From Halichondria panicea (lineage: Eukaryota > Porifera > Demospongiae > Suberitida > Halichondriidae), in NCBI RefSeq assembly GCF_963675165.1, contig NC_087378.1:5389205-5453204 (forward strand): a DNA stretch of 64,000 bases, in the 5' to 3' direction. Made by a program: the position numbers and the translations under genes. Positions 11,819-23,452 of this stretch are shown here, piece after piece (the stretch's first letter is position 1; each line of letters begins with the position of its first letter). Under the pieces are notes generated by a model. It was not told the origin of the DNA. It worked only from the letters and a program-made list of their open reading frames with translations, and did not search any database.

Positions 11819-14800
11819 CTACTAGACGATAAAGAGGAGGAGGAATGTTTGATATTCAAGTCTGAACGGAAGAGGTATAATTAGAAGTGACAAAATACAT
11901 TGTTAACAACCTTTATCTCTAATCAGACCCCTCTTTTCAAGTCTACTGGAAGCGTTACCTAAAGACGTGTGGTTCGACGTAGATGGCACCTATATAGGCG
12001 CCGAGTCCGACTACATAGCTGAAGTGGAAAGAGAATTCTTTTATGTTGAAGGAAAGGCAATGAGTAGATTAATGGTACATCTGTTGAAGACCAAAAGTAA
12101 TCTAAAGGCTGAGAATATTCGTAAGGTTTGTGCAGCTGACTAATTGGATTACATGTTTGATAACTTGTTTTGCTTCCAGGCTAAACTCAGATTTGATTCT
12201 AAAGTTATTGAGCTCAGAGCCCAGTTAAAAGATAGTATGAGAAGTGAGATGCAAAAGCAAGCGTATCAATCTGTATCAGACAAGATTGTGAGTTGATTCA
12301 ATACTGTGCTCATGCACCGAAAGATCCTGATTCCCATTGCATGCAGACTCAAGAAGAGGAATTGACTAATTCACAAAGTAAAAGTATCGGAGAACTGCAG
12401 TCCAGCTTGACTGGGGATATGGTAAGTTCATTACCTGCATGATTGTCACTCGTCATGGCAATTGAGATGGAGCTCAGAACCACGTTCCTCTTTCCTTATA
12501 GGATACAGCTGTTGATTTACTGGAGTATTTGGACAGAAATCACGAGTCAGAAAAAACAGAGCTATACTTAACTATTGGGCTTGAGAAGAAAGAAGCAGAG
12601 CTTGTTATAGTACAGCAGTATATAGCCCACTTCATGCTTGGTGTAAAGGTAGCTATTCGAGTATAGCATACTCACAGACACCCTATGTTAATGTCCTCGT
12701 GGGTTTTTTAATACTTGTAGGCACTGATGATACAGACAATACATGAGTTTTGTCCCAAGGAGACGAGCACTGCCAAATCAATCCAGGAGTTTTCTGGTGG
12801 GATATATGAGAGCATTCTAGCTGAAGCAAAGACTCAAGAAGAGGTATCTGTGATTCGAGGAAAGCGTCAACGGCAGTGTCTGCTAGAGAAGAGGATTGTT
12901 GAAATACAAGACTTTCATTTGGAAGAGCAGATGCTGAAACTGATTGACAGTAGCATTGCTGGAATGAAACAGTATGCCTTGCATTCATAAAGTTGCACAA
13001 AATAGCTTTTTAGTGAATTGTACATAAAATAGTGATGGGGTTAGTGCTGCAGTATAATTATTATCTCTCCTTTTGTAGAGAGCATGTGGTCAAGGATGAC
13101 GTTTGTGAAGAATTGAAAGACACTTTCTACAACGATATGAAGATGTTGAGATCACGTAAGAAGGAAACTGAGCTAGAAATCAACAATAGAGCGAAGGCTG
13201 ATTTGGAGAAAAGAGTACAAGAGTTACCCGTCTTCACATTCATCGATACCACAGGTATTAGCTACCTTGCCTATTGAATTACTTAGTAACTAACCGATTT
13301 CTTACAGCTTTTTCTTCTATTGAATCTGAGATAGAAAGGTGGCACAGTCTTCAAGAGGAAAGAGAAGTATTACTGAAAGAAGTTGAAGAACAGGTTAGCG
13401 ATAGCAATTAAGCATATCAACACAGAAAAATGTTGCCTCATTTTGCACTGACTATATAGGCTATAAAGCAGTTAAAGGAAAGCTGGGAGCAACACCTTAT
13501 ATCTAGGAAGCAACTTATGGAAGACCAAACTACCAAGTTATCTCAGCACATGTTATCACGAGGTACAAAATGAGCAGCTTGAGTAACATGCTATAATTAT
13601 AGCTGTGTTGTAGAGTTTGAAAAATATGAAATCACTAGAGCTGACTGATGCTTCAGTCCCAATCATAATGACTGTTATAAAGCTTCAAAATTAACACATG
13701 CATGCGTTTATAACATGCACTGGTTTTAATTATACATTATTATGTGTATTATACACACATGCACACACATGCAGGTGTGCAATTGAAATTGTGTGATGAA
13801 ATTCTGAGGCAGCACTCGAAGAATAGATTGAACGCCAAAGAAAAGTTGGAAACAAGCATTTTAATTCTTAAAGTCAAGTTCCAAGCCAGTGTGGAAAGGC
13901 TGCGACAAAGGGTGGATAAAGCTGCTATAATCACAAAGAAATTACACTCAATGAGAAAGGAGGTCGAGATGCACTTCTTACTGTAAGTTTCTAGTCCAGA
14001 TGATTTTACATGCGTGGTAGTCCTCGCGGTGTCAGATAACACCGTCTCCATGGAGTCTTTCAATTATACATTTGCAATACAATGTGGAGAAAGAACCTGT
14101 CTCAATTCTAGCCATTTGTCAGTAGCTATATAGTCTCACACCAGTAACATTATTATGTACAGTGATGTGATCTCTGGAATGGATGGTGAAGAACAGCTGG
14201 AAAAGATAGAGCTATATCATAGAGATGCTGCTATTCTACAAAGAAGGTATAGGCCATTTTTTTATATTTGCGGGCATAACACATGCATGTACTAGTAATT
14301 GCAGTGGAATGCGTCAGCACTCTACTGTGACCTTTATTTAACCGTCGGTGTTACTGCACTATGTATGCCTCGGGGCGTAGCCGCAGGAGGTGTACGATAA
14401 AGATTGTGTGTGTGTCCGTGTATACTCCTTCTGTAACTGTTTAACGGTGCAATGCGAGTATACAACTAACAGCTTATAGGCTCTTCTAATCTTGGATTTT
14501 TACTTGCGGTTTTGCAAACTTCAAGCAGCTTTGTTTTTGAGTTGTGGCTAGTTTTAAGACAGTGCAGTTCTTTAGAATCGTATATAGAAAAATTTTACCA
14601 TCATACATCATACTTGAGTGCTAGCTACAGCAATGAGAAAGCGCTCCACATTGACTCGACCCAGACCCAAACTCTGGTGATATGTCTGGCTTGGCAAGCT
14701 AAGCTGCACATGCATACTTCAAGATGTCCTCTAGCCACACTTCTTGATAATGCATGGGATACTTCCTTCAAATTCAATTCGAAACCACCAATTAACTCTT

Positions 14801-17800
14801 GGGCTCATCTTGTACGCTTGAAAAGTGTTTTGAACGTGAAAACAACCTATACCAACGCACCGCAAGTGCTTAAGTGTCTACAGTATGATCTACATTAATT
14901 TTGTGACACATGACACCAACAGGTTTCATACAGGATTGAAATGGGGAGGGGAGGAAATATAGTTGTGTACTCCCCGGACCACCAAATTTTTGTTGTTAGT
15001 TAGGTGGTCTGGTGAGTTTGGGGTTGCCTTTGCTTTATATTTGTTCATGCATATATAACTTTTCTCCGTAACTGAATACACATTTTAGGGGGTGGGAGGA
15101 AATTGAGCCAGGGGAATATCCCCCTTCCCCCTAGCCTGTATGATACCCTGCTGGGCCAGTATATTATAAATTATGTTCTGGTTTCATGTAGTGTGGCTCT
15201 GGAGAGATTGAGGATTTTTCTTAGAGCAAAGGCTAGAGTTTCTGTTCATGAGAAAAGAAAGCTTCAGAATGCTCAAAACAAATTCGTCCAGCTTCTCCAA
15301 AGTGACAAATTTACCAGGCAAGTCAAAGAAACCTTCAGATCTTTTGTGAGGCAGTTACAGAAAGTGAGGACAGAGACTTACACTAAGGTGTTTGAAGAAG
15401 AGCGAAGAAAGGCTGAAGAGGACCACACAAAGGTGATTCTTACTTTACAGTGTATTGAAAGGGGAGTATAATATTAGCCTAATTTTATGCGATCGCTAAT
15501 GTATTACGGACTGGCCCTGACTGTCACTCTTTGGCAGGGACCGATCTAGAGGATAGCATCAAGGGCGTATAAAGAAGAGAGGGTATACAAGTGACTATCT
15601 ATAGTACGCGCACATAGCGGCCAATATTCGAAGCGTGGGCAGATGAATTTGAATGTGCATCTCTATTTTTTTAGCACTTTATGCACATTCATCCGCCCAC
15701 TGCTTTGAATTTTGGCGTTTTGCTGTTGCATGCTCTCTCTTTTTTTATACACCCTGGTAGCATGCAGATACTCTTGGATAATAGTACCGTTGGATAATTT
15801 TAATCGGTTATCTGTATGTCTCATTCATTGACTGATTGAAGACTGAAGTCACTCTTAAACTTGGAACTAGCTGAGTAGCTGTAGACCTATATCTAATACA
15901 GTTGTGTCTTTTAAAAGCTGTGCTAAAGCTTGACTAACAATGAGTAGCACTGCTGCAGTGCAGACTAGCCCAATAGAAAATAGACATGAGTTTTTCCACA
16001 CCTAGATCACTCACGTGCAACCGGAAATGACGCACAAATCAAAATCACGCGCGCGCGTTTGCTTTCCTTCCGCATCAGCACCTACCTACTAGACTCGTCC
16101 CTTAAGTCTAACAGTAGTATACCCTTTCACGTTACTCTATTATGATACTGTTCTACTATTTGCAGGTGCGAGAGAGGGAGGTTCAGTTGATAGCTACTCG
16201 GAGCATTGAGACAGTGCTAGGTGCTGAAGAGGTATGATTGGTGCTGCAGGTGTGCAACAGACTGGTCACTCATTGATGTTTTCTTTTGTAGATTGAAGAA
16301 CAATGGAGCAGAAGCCGACCCAACACTGGAGCAGCTGTAAGCATACTGCATGTTTCTTATACCCGTCCATTACTCAAAGCTTGCATGACATAACATTTGT
16401 ATATGCAAAAAATGGTTACCATTTAGCGTCAAATTTTTTTGGCTCATAATTTTCGTGGTCTTCGTGGATTGACCTCGAACGATTAAAAATATTGGCGTGA
16501 AAAATGTGGTATCGTTGTTTACTGCCTGTACAAAGTAATTCGGACCCGTTATTGGATTAAAAAAATTCATAGTGGAGATGTATGTAAAAGGGCGGGGCTG
16601 GGGGTACAGTGCTTATTAACTGTAGTGCGCTGGCTCTCTACAACCACGGACCATCACCTCAATGCTGAACGTTTCAGTAGAGCTCTTCTAGCTACGTATC
16701 TATGGCAACTTTATCTTCTTGTGACCTCTATTGCTGGAGTGGGGTTATTTGAACCTCATTCCGCAACAAGATTTGGTCCTTGCACTATTAATTGAGGTGT
16801 AACCTCTTGGTCTATACCACCTTCCTGTATTATAATAGTACACATCATATTGGGCATTAATTTGTATAGAAATTACACATCGTTAAGGCTGTCGTGGTTT
16901 TGGCAGTTCTTTAACCATATTTTTCACAGCTACAAGTGAATTTGATGGACATCCAAGAAGATTCTAAGAAGTTGTTAACAGACCACAGGGAGAACCTCAT
17001 CCAAGTTAACAGCAAACTAGTGAAAGAGAAAGACAATATTGCACATAGTTTCGAGAAGAAACTGAATAGAAGGCGGCTACGACGAGAAATGACTGTCATG
17101 GATTTGGCTGTTCCTGTGAGTACTAACCATACCCTAGATGTTTGATAGGTTTTCGGACTGAATTTAGCATGTGTCACACTGTAAACTAAATATAATATAC
17201 ATTTGTGTTGTGATCATCAGGAAAACAGCCCAGGCCAGATTGCTAAGCCATCCAAATTTGTGGTAGCTGTACGCAAGGTGATGCTCTCAGAACGGCTGAG
17301 AATGATCCATGACCAACACAAGAGAGAGCTGCACACTGTACTCGAGGACCTACAGAAGTCGTATGAGCAAAAACGGCATGACGCGTTCTCCAAACTGGTC
17401 AGTTTATAAAAACAATTGTGTGATGTTAGACGTTTTCTAATTGTTCAATTGCAAGTGTTGTTTCTCATGCACTGTATAAGTGTGAGATTCACTTAGTAAT
17501 ACTACAACAGTTCAAACTAGTACTGTACTATCTATGATGTAGAAACCTTACTAACCATGACAAATGATTCTACAAACTCTGCATGATTGTCTTGCCAACA
17601 GGAGAGGAAGGTTGAAAATCATCTGCTAAAGGGTGGAACACATTCTCAGGAGGAGCTTACCAAAATATTCCAAAGCATTGACGTGTGGCAGGCAGAGCTG
17701 AAGAAACCCACGGGGGGAAAAAGTAGGAGTTACTCCACTGTGTAAGTGTGTGTATATAGTGGTATTAATTATTGTAAAGTGAACAAAATCTTTAGATTCT

Positions 17801-18091
17801 AACCCTCATGCATGCATACTACAGTGGAGCCTTCACTAGCTGCATGTATTAAAGCTACCTCGATCTATAACAGTGCTTCAATCCCTAAACGTTACTTTCC
17901 TCGCAAAATGTAGTGTATAAAACCTATTTATACGACGTACAGAATATTGGACAACCCGTAAGATTCAGAGGTTCCACTGAATATAATGACATTGCAAGCT
18001 CTCATAATGATAATATTTAATGAATGCCAACTATATACACAGGATTGGAAAAAGTCCTAGTAGATATCCACTACCACCGATATATGCTGCG
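11819..18091 (+). CDS. Cytoplasmic coiled-coil region, limbin/EVC2-like (exons 26-43)
   Basis: Eighteen exons: 11819-11874, 11927-12125, 12180-12287, 12347-12421, 12502-12648, 12721-12971, 13079-13254, 13308-13393, 13460-13562, 13775-13982, 14163-14246, 15192-15432, 16166-16231, 16292-16336, 16930-17115, 17221-17397, 17602-17741, 18043-18091. They encode about 800 residues, rich in Glu, Lys, Arg, Gln and Leu with heptad-like spacing, as expected for a long coiled coil. All phases agree. A glycosylated ectodomain, one helix and a long cytoplasmic coiled coil are the hallmarks of limbin/EVC2, the ciliary-base partner of EVC in Hedgehog signalling. The ectodomain here is far larger than in the vertebrate protein. 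Assignment rests on architecture and general resemblance only; another coiled-coil membrane protein is possible. The last exon ends in phase 0, exactly what the repeat exons downstream require. Reading through its donor would reach a stop about 10 codons later (near 18120), a possible short isoform. Confidence 0.7.
14247..15191. other. Intron in the coiled-coil region
   Basis: Contains a 128-codon ORF (14512-14898, +) with no recognisable domain and no fitting splice frame. It also contains a cctcggggcgtag...gtgtac segment like parts of the other foldbacks. Nothing else is supported. Confidence 0.5.
15433..16165. other. Intron with hairpin element
   Basis: Apart from the foldback at 15562-15756 and a CG-rich patch (cgcgcgcg near 16048), I see no gene-like signal. 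Confidence 0.5.
15562..15756. mobile_element. Long hairpin (inverted-repeat) element in intron
   Basis: The left arm (agggcgtataaagaagaga) pairs with the right arm (tctctttttttatacaccct). An inner pair, roughly 15617-15660 with 15676-15717, contains gcagatgaatttgaatgtgca against tgcacattcatccgcccactg. The whole is a MITE-like foldback of about 195 bp with no ORF. Confidence 0.5.
16337..16929. other. Intron, no feature recognised
   Basis: AT-rich, with gcgtcaaatttttttgg and tattggcgtgaaaaa (about 16427-16505), perhaps a decayed inverted-repeat element. No exon is supported. Confidence 0.4.
17822..17979. mobile_element. pogo/Tigger-like MITE
   Basis: Ends read CAGTGGAGCC... and ...GAGGTTCCACTG, resembling the CAGTGGAACC-type termini of pogo/Tigger-family elements. 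Left flank is TA, right flank AA. It lies in the intron before the last coiled-coil exon (18043). Confidence 0.55.
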
Positions 18092-18302
18092 GTGAGTTAT
18101 AAAGTACTTAAGAATTGATGAAAGGAGTGCGACATCATTATTCTGTTGATGTAAGGTTTATTATTACTCGTGGTTTAGCACCTAAGTCTAATCCATGGGT
18201 TCATTCCAGCCTTTGTACCGACTAATAGCATTTTCACGTATGGCAGCCTCAACAAACCTGATTGTTATAGTAGCAGAAGTAACGTCACATTTTGTTTTGT
18301 AG

Positions 18303-21300
18303 CCTGGAGAAAGTGTCGGAGAAAGTGGTGCGTTGTTGAGAGCTGCCCATCCTCAACTACATGGAGTTTTCAGGGTGCGTGAGTTATAATTATATGAAAG
18401 TACTTTGTCTATTGTATAATGACTGTAAAAGTGCATGTGACATCATTATTCGGTTGTTGACAAGTGTACTAACTATAAGCCGGCTATGAGTTCAGTCCAA
18501 GCCTGTACAGAATGCTAGCATTATACATGCATAGCAGCCTTGTAGAAGCAGATTCACATCTTATGATTTTTATAGGCTGGAGAAGGTATCATTGAGAGTG
18601 GTACGTTGTTGAGAGAAACACATTACGCTCATTCTCAACCAGATGGAGTTCTCAGGGTGAGTTATAAAAAAGGACTGTAGGAGTGTAATATCATTATTCG
18701 ATTGTTGAAAGCGTACTATCAAGAGTTCATTAGGAAGAGTACACAACTCCAATAGACTGTACACAAAAGGCGTTCCGTCTGAGCTACGTCACAGATACTC
18801 ACTGTTGTAACCGAGGAAAGGCAATGAATAAAACTATGTTATTCATTACTGGCATGCAGTTGTAAATGATAGTGATAGCATCACAATCATCACTATGTTG
18901 TTATCATTGCAAATTTGATTTCACATTTATACAACAGCATGTGGTTGTGACATAGGTTGGAAGAAACGCCCACTACAGTTTTAAGTGAAGTTGCGTACTC
19001 TTCCTAATGAACTCTTGGTACTATATAAACCATGTGTTCAGTCCAAGCCTTTGTACAGAAGTATAGTATTTTACATATAATTATGGCAGCCTCAACAAAC
19101 TGATTGTTGTAAAACATTATAATATCGCATTTTGTTTCGTAGGCTGGAGAAGGTTTCGGTGGAAGTGGTGCGTTGTCAACAGAAAGACACTCCGCTTATC
19201 CTCAACCAGATGGAGTTCTTAGGGTGAGTTACATACAAAAGTACTTCTTTTACTGTAACGACTGCAGGAGTGCATATGACATCATTATTCGGTTGTAGAC
19301 GAGTGTACTATAAGCCGGCTGCCCAAGCCTTTGTACAGCATTATACATGTATGGAAGCCTCAACAAACTGATTGTTCTAGTAGCAGAGTAATGTAACATT
19401 ATATTTTGTAGGCTGGAGAAGATGTCAGTGGAAGTGGTGCGTTGTGGAGAGAAAAGCATTACGCCCATTCTCAACCAGATGGAGTTCTGAGAGTGAGTTA
19501 TAAAAAAGAACTGTAAGAGTGTGATAATTATCATTATTCGATTGTCGAAAGTGTACTCTATGAACCATGTGTTCAGTCCAAGCTTTTACAGAATTATAGC
19601 ATTTTACATAATTATAGTTATGGCAGCCTCAACAAACTGATTGAATTATAATAGCAAGCATTTCTTTGTAGGCTGGAGAAGATTTCAGTGGAAGTGGTCC
19701 GTTGTCGACAGAAAGACACTACGCCCATCCTCAACCAGATGGAGTTCTCAGAGTGCGTTATATACGAAAGTGCTTCGTCTAGTGTTTTTAACTATAATGA
19801 CTGCATGTAGGAGTGTGACATCATTATTCGGTTGATGTGACAAGTATAAAGTGTATTACGTACTCTAAGCCATGAGTTCAGTGGTACAGAATGATACGTA
19901 TAAGCAGCCTCTATATGTAGTAGCAATAGTAGCAGCATGCAATAATAGCAGCAGTAATAATTTCATTTTTTAGCCTGGAGAAGTTGTCGATGGAAGTGGT
20001 GCGTTGTCGAAAGAAAGACACTCCGCTTATCCTCAACCAGATGCAGTTCTCAGGGTGAGTTACATACGAAAGTACTTCTTTTACTATAACGACTGTATAG
20101 GAGTGCATGTGACATCATTATTCGATTGTAGACGTGTGTACTATAAGCCGGCTGTCCAAGCCTTTGTACAGAATCATAGCATTATACATGTATGGAAACC
20201 TCAACAAACTGATTGTTCTAGTAGCAGAAGTAATGTCACATCTTTGTAGGCTGGAGAAGATGTCAGTGGAAGTGGTGCGTTGTGGACAGAAAAACATTAC
20301 GCCCATTCTCAACCAGATGGAGTTCTCAGAGTGAGTTATAAAAAAGGACTGTAAGAGTGTGACATCATTATTTGATTGTTGAAAGTGTACTCTATAAACC
20401 GTGTGTTTAGTCCAAGCTTTTGTACAGAATTACTTATAATTATGGTAGCTATAGCCTGATTAATAATAGCAACAGTAAGCATTTCCTTTTGTGTAGGCTG
20501 GAGAAGGTTTCAGTGGAAGTGGTCCGTTGTCGACAGAAAGACACTACGCCCATCCTCAACCAGATGGAGTTCTCAGAGTGCGTTATGTACGAAAGTGCTT
20601 CGTCTAGTGGTTTTAATTATAATGACTGGATGCAGGAGTGTGACATTATTATTCGGTTGATGTGACAAGTATAAAGTGTATTACTCTAAGCCATGAGTTC
20701 AGTGGTACAGAATGATATGTATAGCAACCTCTATATAGTAGCAGCAGTAATAATGTCATTTTTTTAGCCTGGAGAAGGTGTCTATGGAAGTGGTGCGTTG
20801 TCGAAAGAAAGACACTCCGCCTATCCTCAACTAGACGGAGTTCTCAGGGTGAGTTATATACGAACTACTTCGGTTTAGTGGTTTTTACTGTAACAACTGT
20901 AGGAGTGTGACATCATTATTTGGTTGATGACAAGTGTAAATACTCTAAGCCATGGGTTCAGTCCATTTAAGCGTTTGTACAAAATGATAGCGTTTTAGGC
21001 AGCGTCCGACAATCTGATTTTTGTATATACGTTGTAACAGTAATATCGAATTTTCTTTTGTAGGCTGGAGAAGGTTTCAGTGGAAGTGGTCTGTTGTCGA
21101 CAAAAAGGCACTCCGCCTATCCTCAACCAGATGGAGTTCTCAGGGTAAGTTATATACGAAAGTATATTGATTTTACTATAATGAATGTAGGAGTGTATTA
21201 TTCGGTTGTTGACCAGTGTACTCTAAGCCGGCTATGAGTTCAGTCTAAACTTCTGTACATGTATCGGAGCCTCAACAAATTGATTGTTGTGGTAGCAGCA

Positions 21301-21977
21301 GTAATGTCACATCTTATTTTTGTAGGTTGAAGAAAGTGTCAGTGGAAGTGGTCCGATGTCGAAAGAAAGACACTCCGCCTGTCCTCAACCAGATGGAGTT
21401 CTCAGAGTGCGTTACACGAAAGTACTTTGTCTGGTGTTTTTACTACATGTATAATGACTGCATGTAGGAGTGTTACAGTATTATTTGTTTGAGGACAAGT
21501 GTAACTCTTTAAGCCATGCATGAGTTCAGTCCAAGTCTTTGTACATCTTGATAGAATTTTCATGGCAGCCTCAACAAACTGATTGTTGAATATAGTAGCA
21601 GCAGTAATGTCTTACGTTGTAGCCTGGAGAAGGTGTCGGTGGAAGTGGTGCGTTGTCGAAAGAAAGACACTCCCCCCATTCTCAACCAGATGGAGTTCTC
21701 AGGGTGAGTTATATACTTCGTCTAGTATTATGATTATAGGAGTGTGACATCATTATTCGGTTGACGACAAGAGTTAGTGGTAAAGTGTATTATACTCTAA
21801 GCCATGGCCAAACCTTTGTACAGAATGGTGCATTTTACATGTATGGCAGCCTAAAAAAAACTATATAATTATATAGTTGCATGTCATATTTTGTAGCCTG
21901 GAGAAGGTGCCAGTGGAAGTGGTGCGTTGTCGAGAGAAAGACACTCCGCCCATCCTCAACGAGATGGAGTTCTCAGG
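18303..21977 (+). CDS. 27-residue repeat micro-exon array, segment 1 (13 exons)
   Basis: Exons 18303-18374 (72 nt), 18576-18656, 19143-19223, 19412-19492, 19672-19752, 19974-20054, 20250-20330, 20497-20577, 20768-20848, 21064-21144, 21326-21406, 21623-21703, 21897-21977. Apart from the first, all are 81 nt, phase 0 at both ends, preceded by a pyrimidine-rich tract plus AG and followed by GTGAGT, GTGCGT or GTAAGT. The unit starts [APV][GE]E[GSDV], has a GSG core and ends QPDGVLR. The first two copies are the most diverged (24 residues, PGESVGESGALLRAAH; then AGEGIIESGTLLRETH), as expected at the edge of a tandem array. A three-exon super-unit is visible: exons 19412, 19672 and 19974 pair with 20250, 20497 and 20768. 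Function is unknown; it is low-complexity, probably disordered and, if joined to the coiled coil, cytoplasmic. Confidence 0.75.
18719..19018. mobile_element. MITE with about 34-bp inverted repeats in array intron
   Basis: The left end TCAAGAGTTCATTAGGAAGA is mirrored by the right end TCTTCCTAATGAACTCTTGG, with TA on both sides. Neighbouring array introns (for example 19540-19580) continue straight through this position, so it is an insertion into a repeat unit. It explains the unusually long 18657-19142 intron. Confidence 0.6.
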
Positions 21978-23452
21978 GTGAGTTATATACATTATTCATT
22001 ATTCGGTTGATAACAAGTGTAAAGTGTACTACTCTAAGCCATGTACAGAGTTTTGCAAAAAATCCTTGCAACAGGGCTAAACAGACACTGCAATGACTTC
22101 TGCTGACTATAATATTTTGTGTACATGTATTTTGTGTACATGTATATGCAGCATACAGGGATATAATTATGATTATCCCCCTCTGGCTCCAATTCCCCCC
22201 CCTCCCTCCCTAACATATGCATTCAGGTACTCAGTCGTAAGACTGAGTGTCCATAGCCGGCAGGGTATTGATAACTGTTGACCTTTTTTAAATGTTTTGG
22301 TGACTTTTCAAAATCCTGTATGACATCCTGGTATGTGTATAATTATTTGAATTGAAAGATGTCCAGAGAGCATCAGCTCATAAGGTTGTAAGCATTCATA
22401 AGGTTGATAAACAAAACACCCTCCAAACAGTGGTATTGGCTGATATTGATAAGCTTGAAGACAGAAGGCCTGCCCCTTAGGCCTTATAATTATTGTAACC
22501 AATTTCTTTTTGTCAGCTCCTGTCTCATCAATATTTCAGGATTACCATTTCTGTTTTATCAGATCTGAGTCTACTCACCTGGATGCCATAGCACTGCATT
22601 TACAGTATGGATAGCCACCGGCCAGGTTTTAATATTGGCATATTTTGTTGTTTAAGCTTCGTTGTCGAATAAAAGTGAGCAAAAGCGAACTTGCACGTTG
22701 GCAGTAGCTAACTACTGCGGCCTTTATTTGAGGTATATTACGTATTTACAGCTGAAGTAATCCCGTACCAGGAACAATGGAACTGAGTCACTAAAGTAGA
22801 TGGCTAGTTTAGCTTGTCCTAGCCCCAGAGCATACTCCACAGGAGCCATACATCATTTCTAAGGTTTAAGGTTACGGTTACGGTAAACAGTTTGCTCATG
22901 AATTAATATTCATTTTGTGAAACTATAAATGCCATGAAAGAAGTTTGAAGCACATAATGATAAATATATTAGTGTATGATTCTGTATGAGAAGGTATCGA
23001 TCGAGTCTTTAAAACATCTTTCAGTGAAGCTCTGAGCGATCATCAAGTTTACTAGAAACAACACAAACTAGGTCATTTTAAACTTCCAAAAACACTTCTA
23101 TAGCTCTGTGTTCTTGCTCTTATACGATGCTTCTTACCATTCTAGAGGGCAACTCGAAGCGATTTTTCTTTCCAGGCCAATTTATAAACTCTCACAAAAT
23201 AATAAATATGTAGACTAACCTTAAAATGGCGGTCAGAGCCAAGGAAAACAGCCTCTTGTGAGCTTTCAGTAGCCTTTTTCGAAATATCTCTTCGAGTCGC
23301 CCTGCATAATAATATTATTACTGTACCTATAAGCTATCTAGTAACATGTATATTCGAGCCATGAAATGACTACTGCATTTCAGCTGGACTACCAGATCAT
23401 TCTAGCTGCTCATGATCACATAGTAGCAGCCGTTATGTCATATTGTTTGTAG
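21978..23452. other. Break in the micro-exon ladder
   Basis: After the donor at 21978, only about the first 70 bases resemble array intron. The rest is a C-rich run (cccccccctccctccc, 22195-22210), the dispersed repeat and unassigned AT-rich DNA up to the next acceptor at 23452. No intact 81-nt exon is present. Confidence 0.6.
22565..22865. repeat. Dispersed repeat, copy 1
   Basis: About 300 bp sharing blocks in order with 24807-25128: cacctggatgccatagca, aagcttcgttgtcgaataaa, gaacttgcacgttgg, and ccaggaacaatgg. It interrupts the micro-exon ladder, which explains the gap 21978-23452. No inverted termini or ORF were recognised. Confidence 0.6.

Noticed and set aside
14512-14898. 128-codon ORF on + strand inside an intron
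   Set aside because: It has no recognisable motif and no compatible splice phase, and skipping it keeps the gene frame intact (phase 2 at 14246 to 15192). Probably chance.
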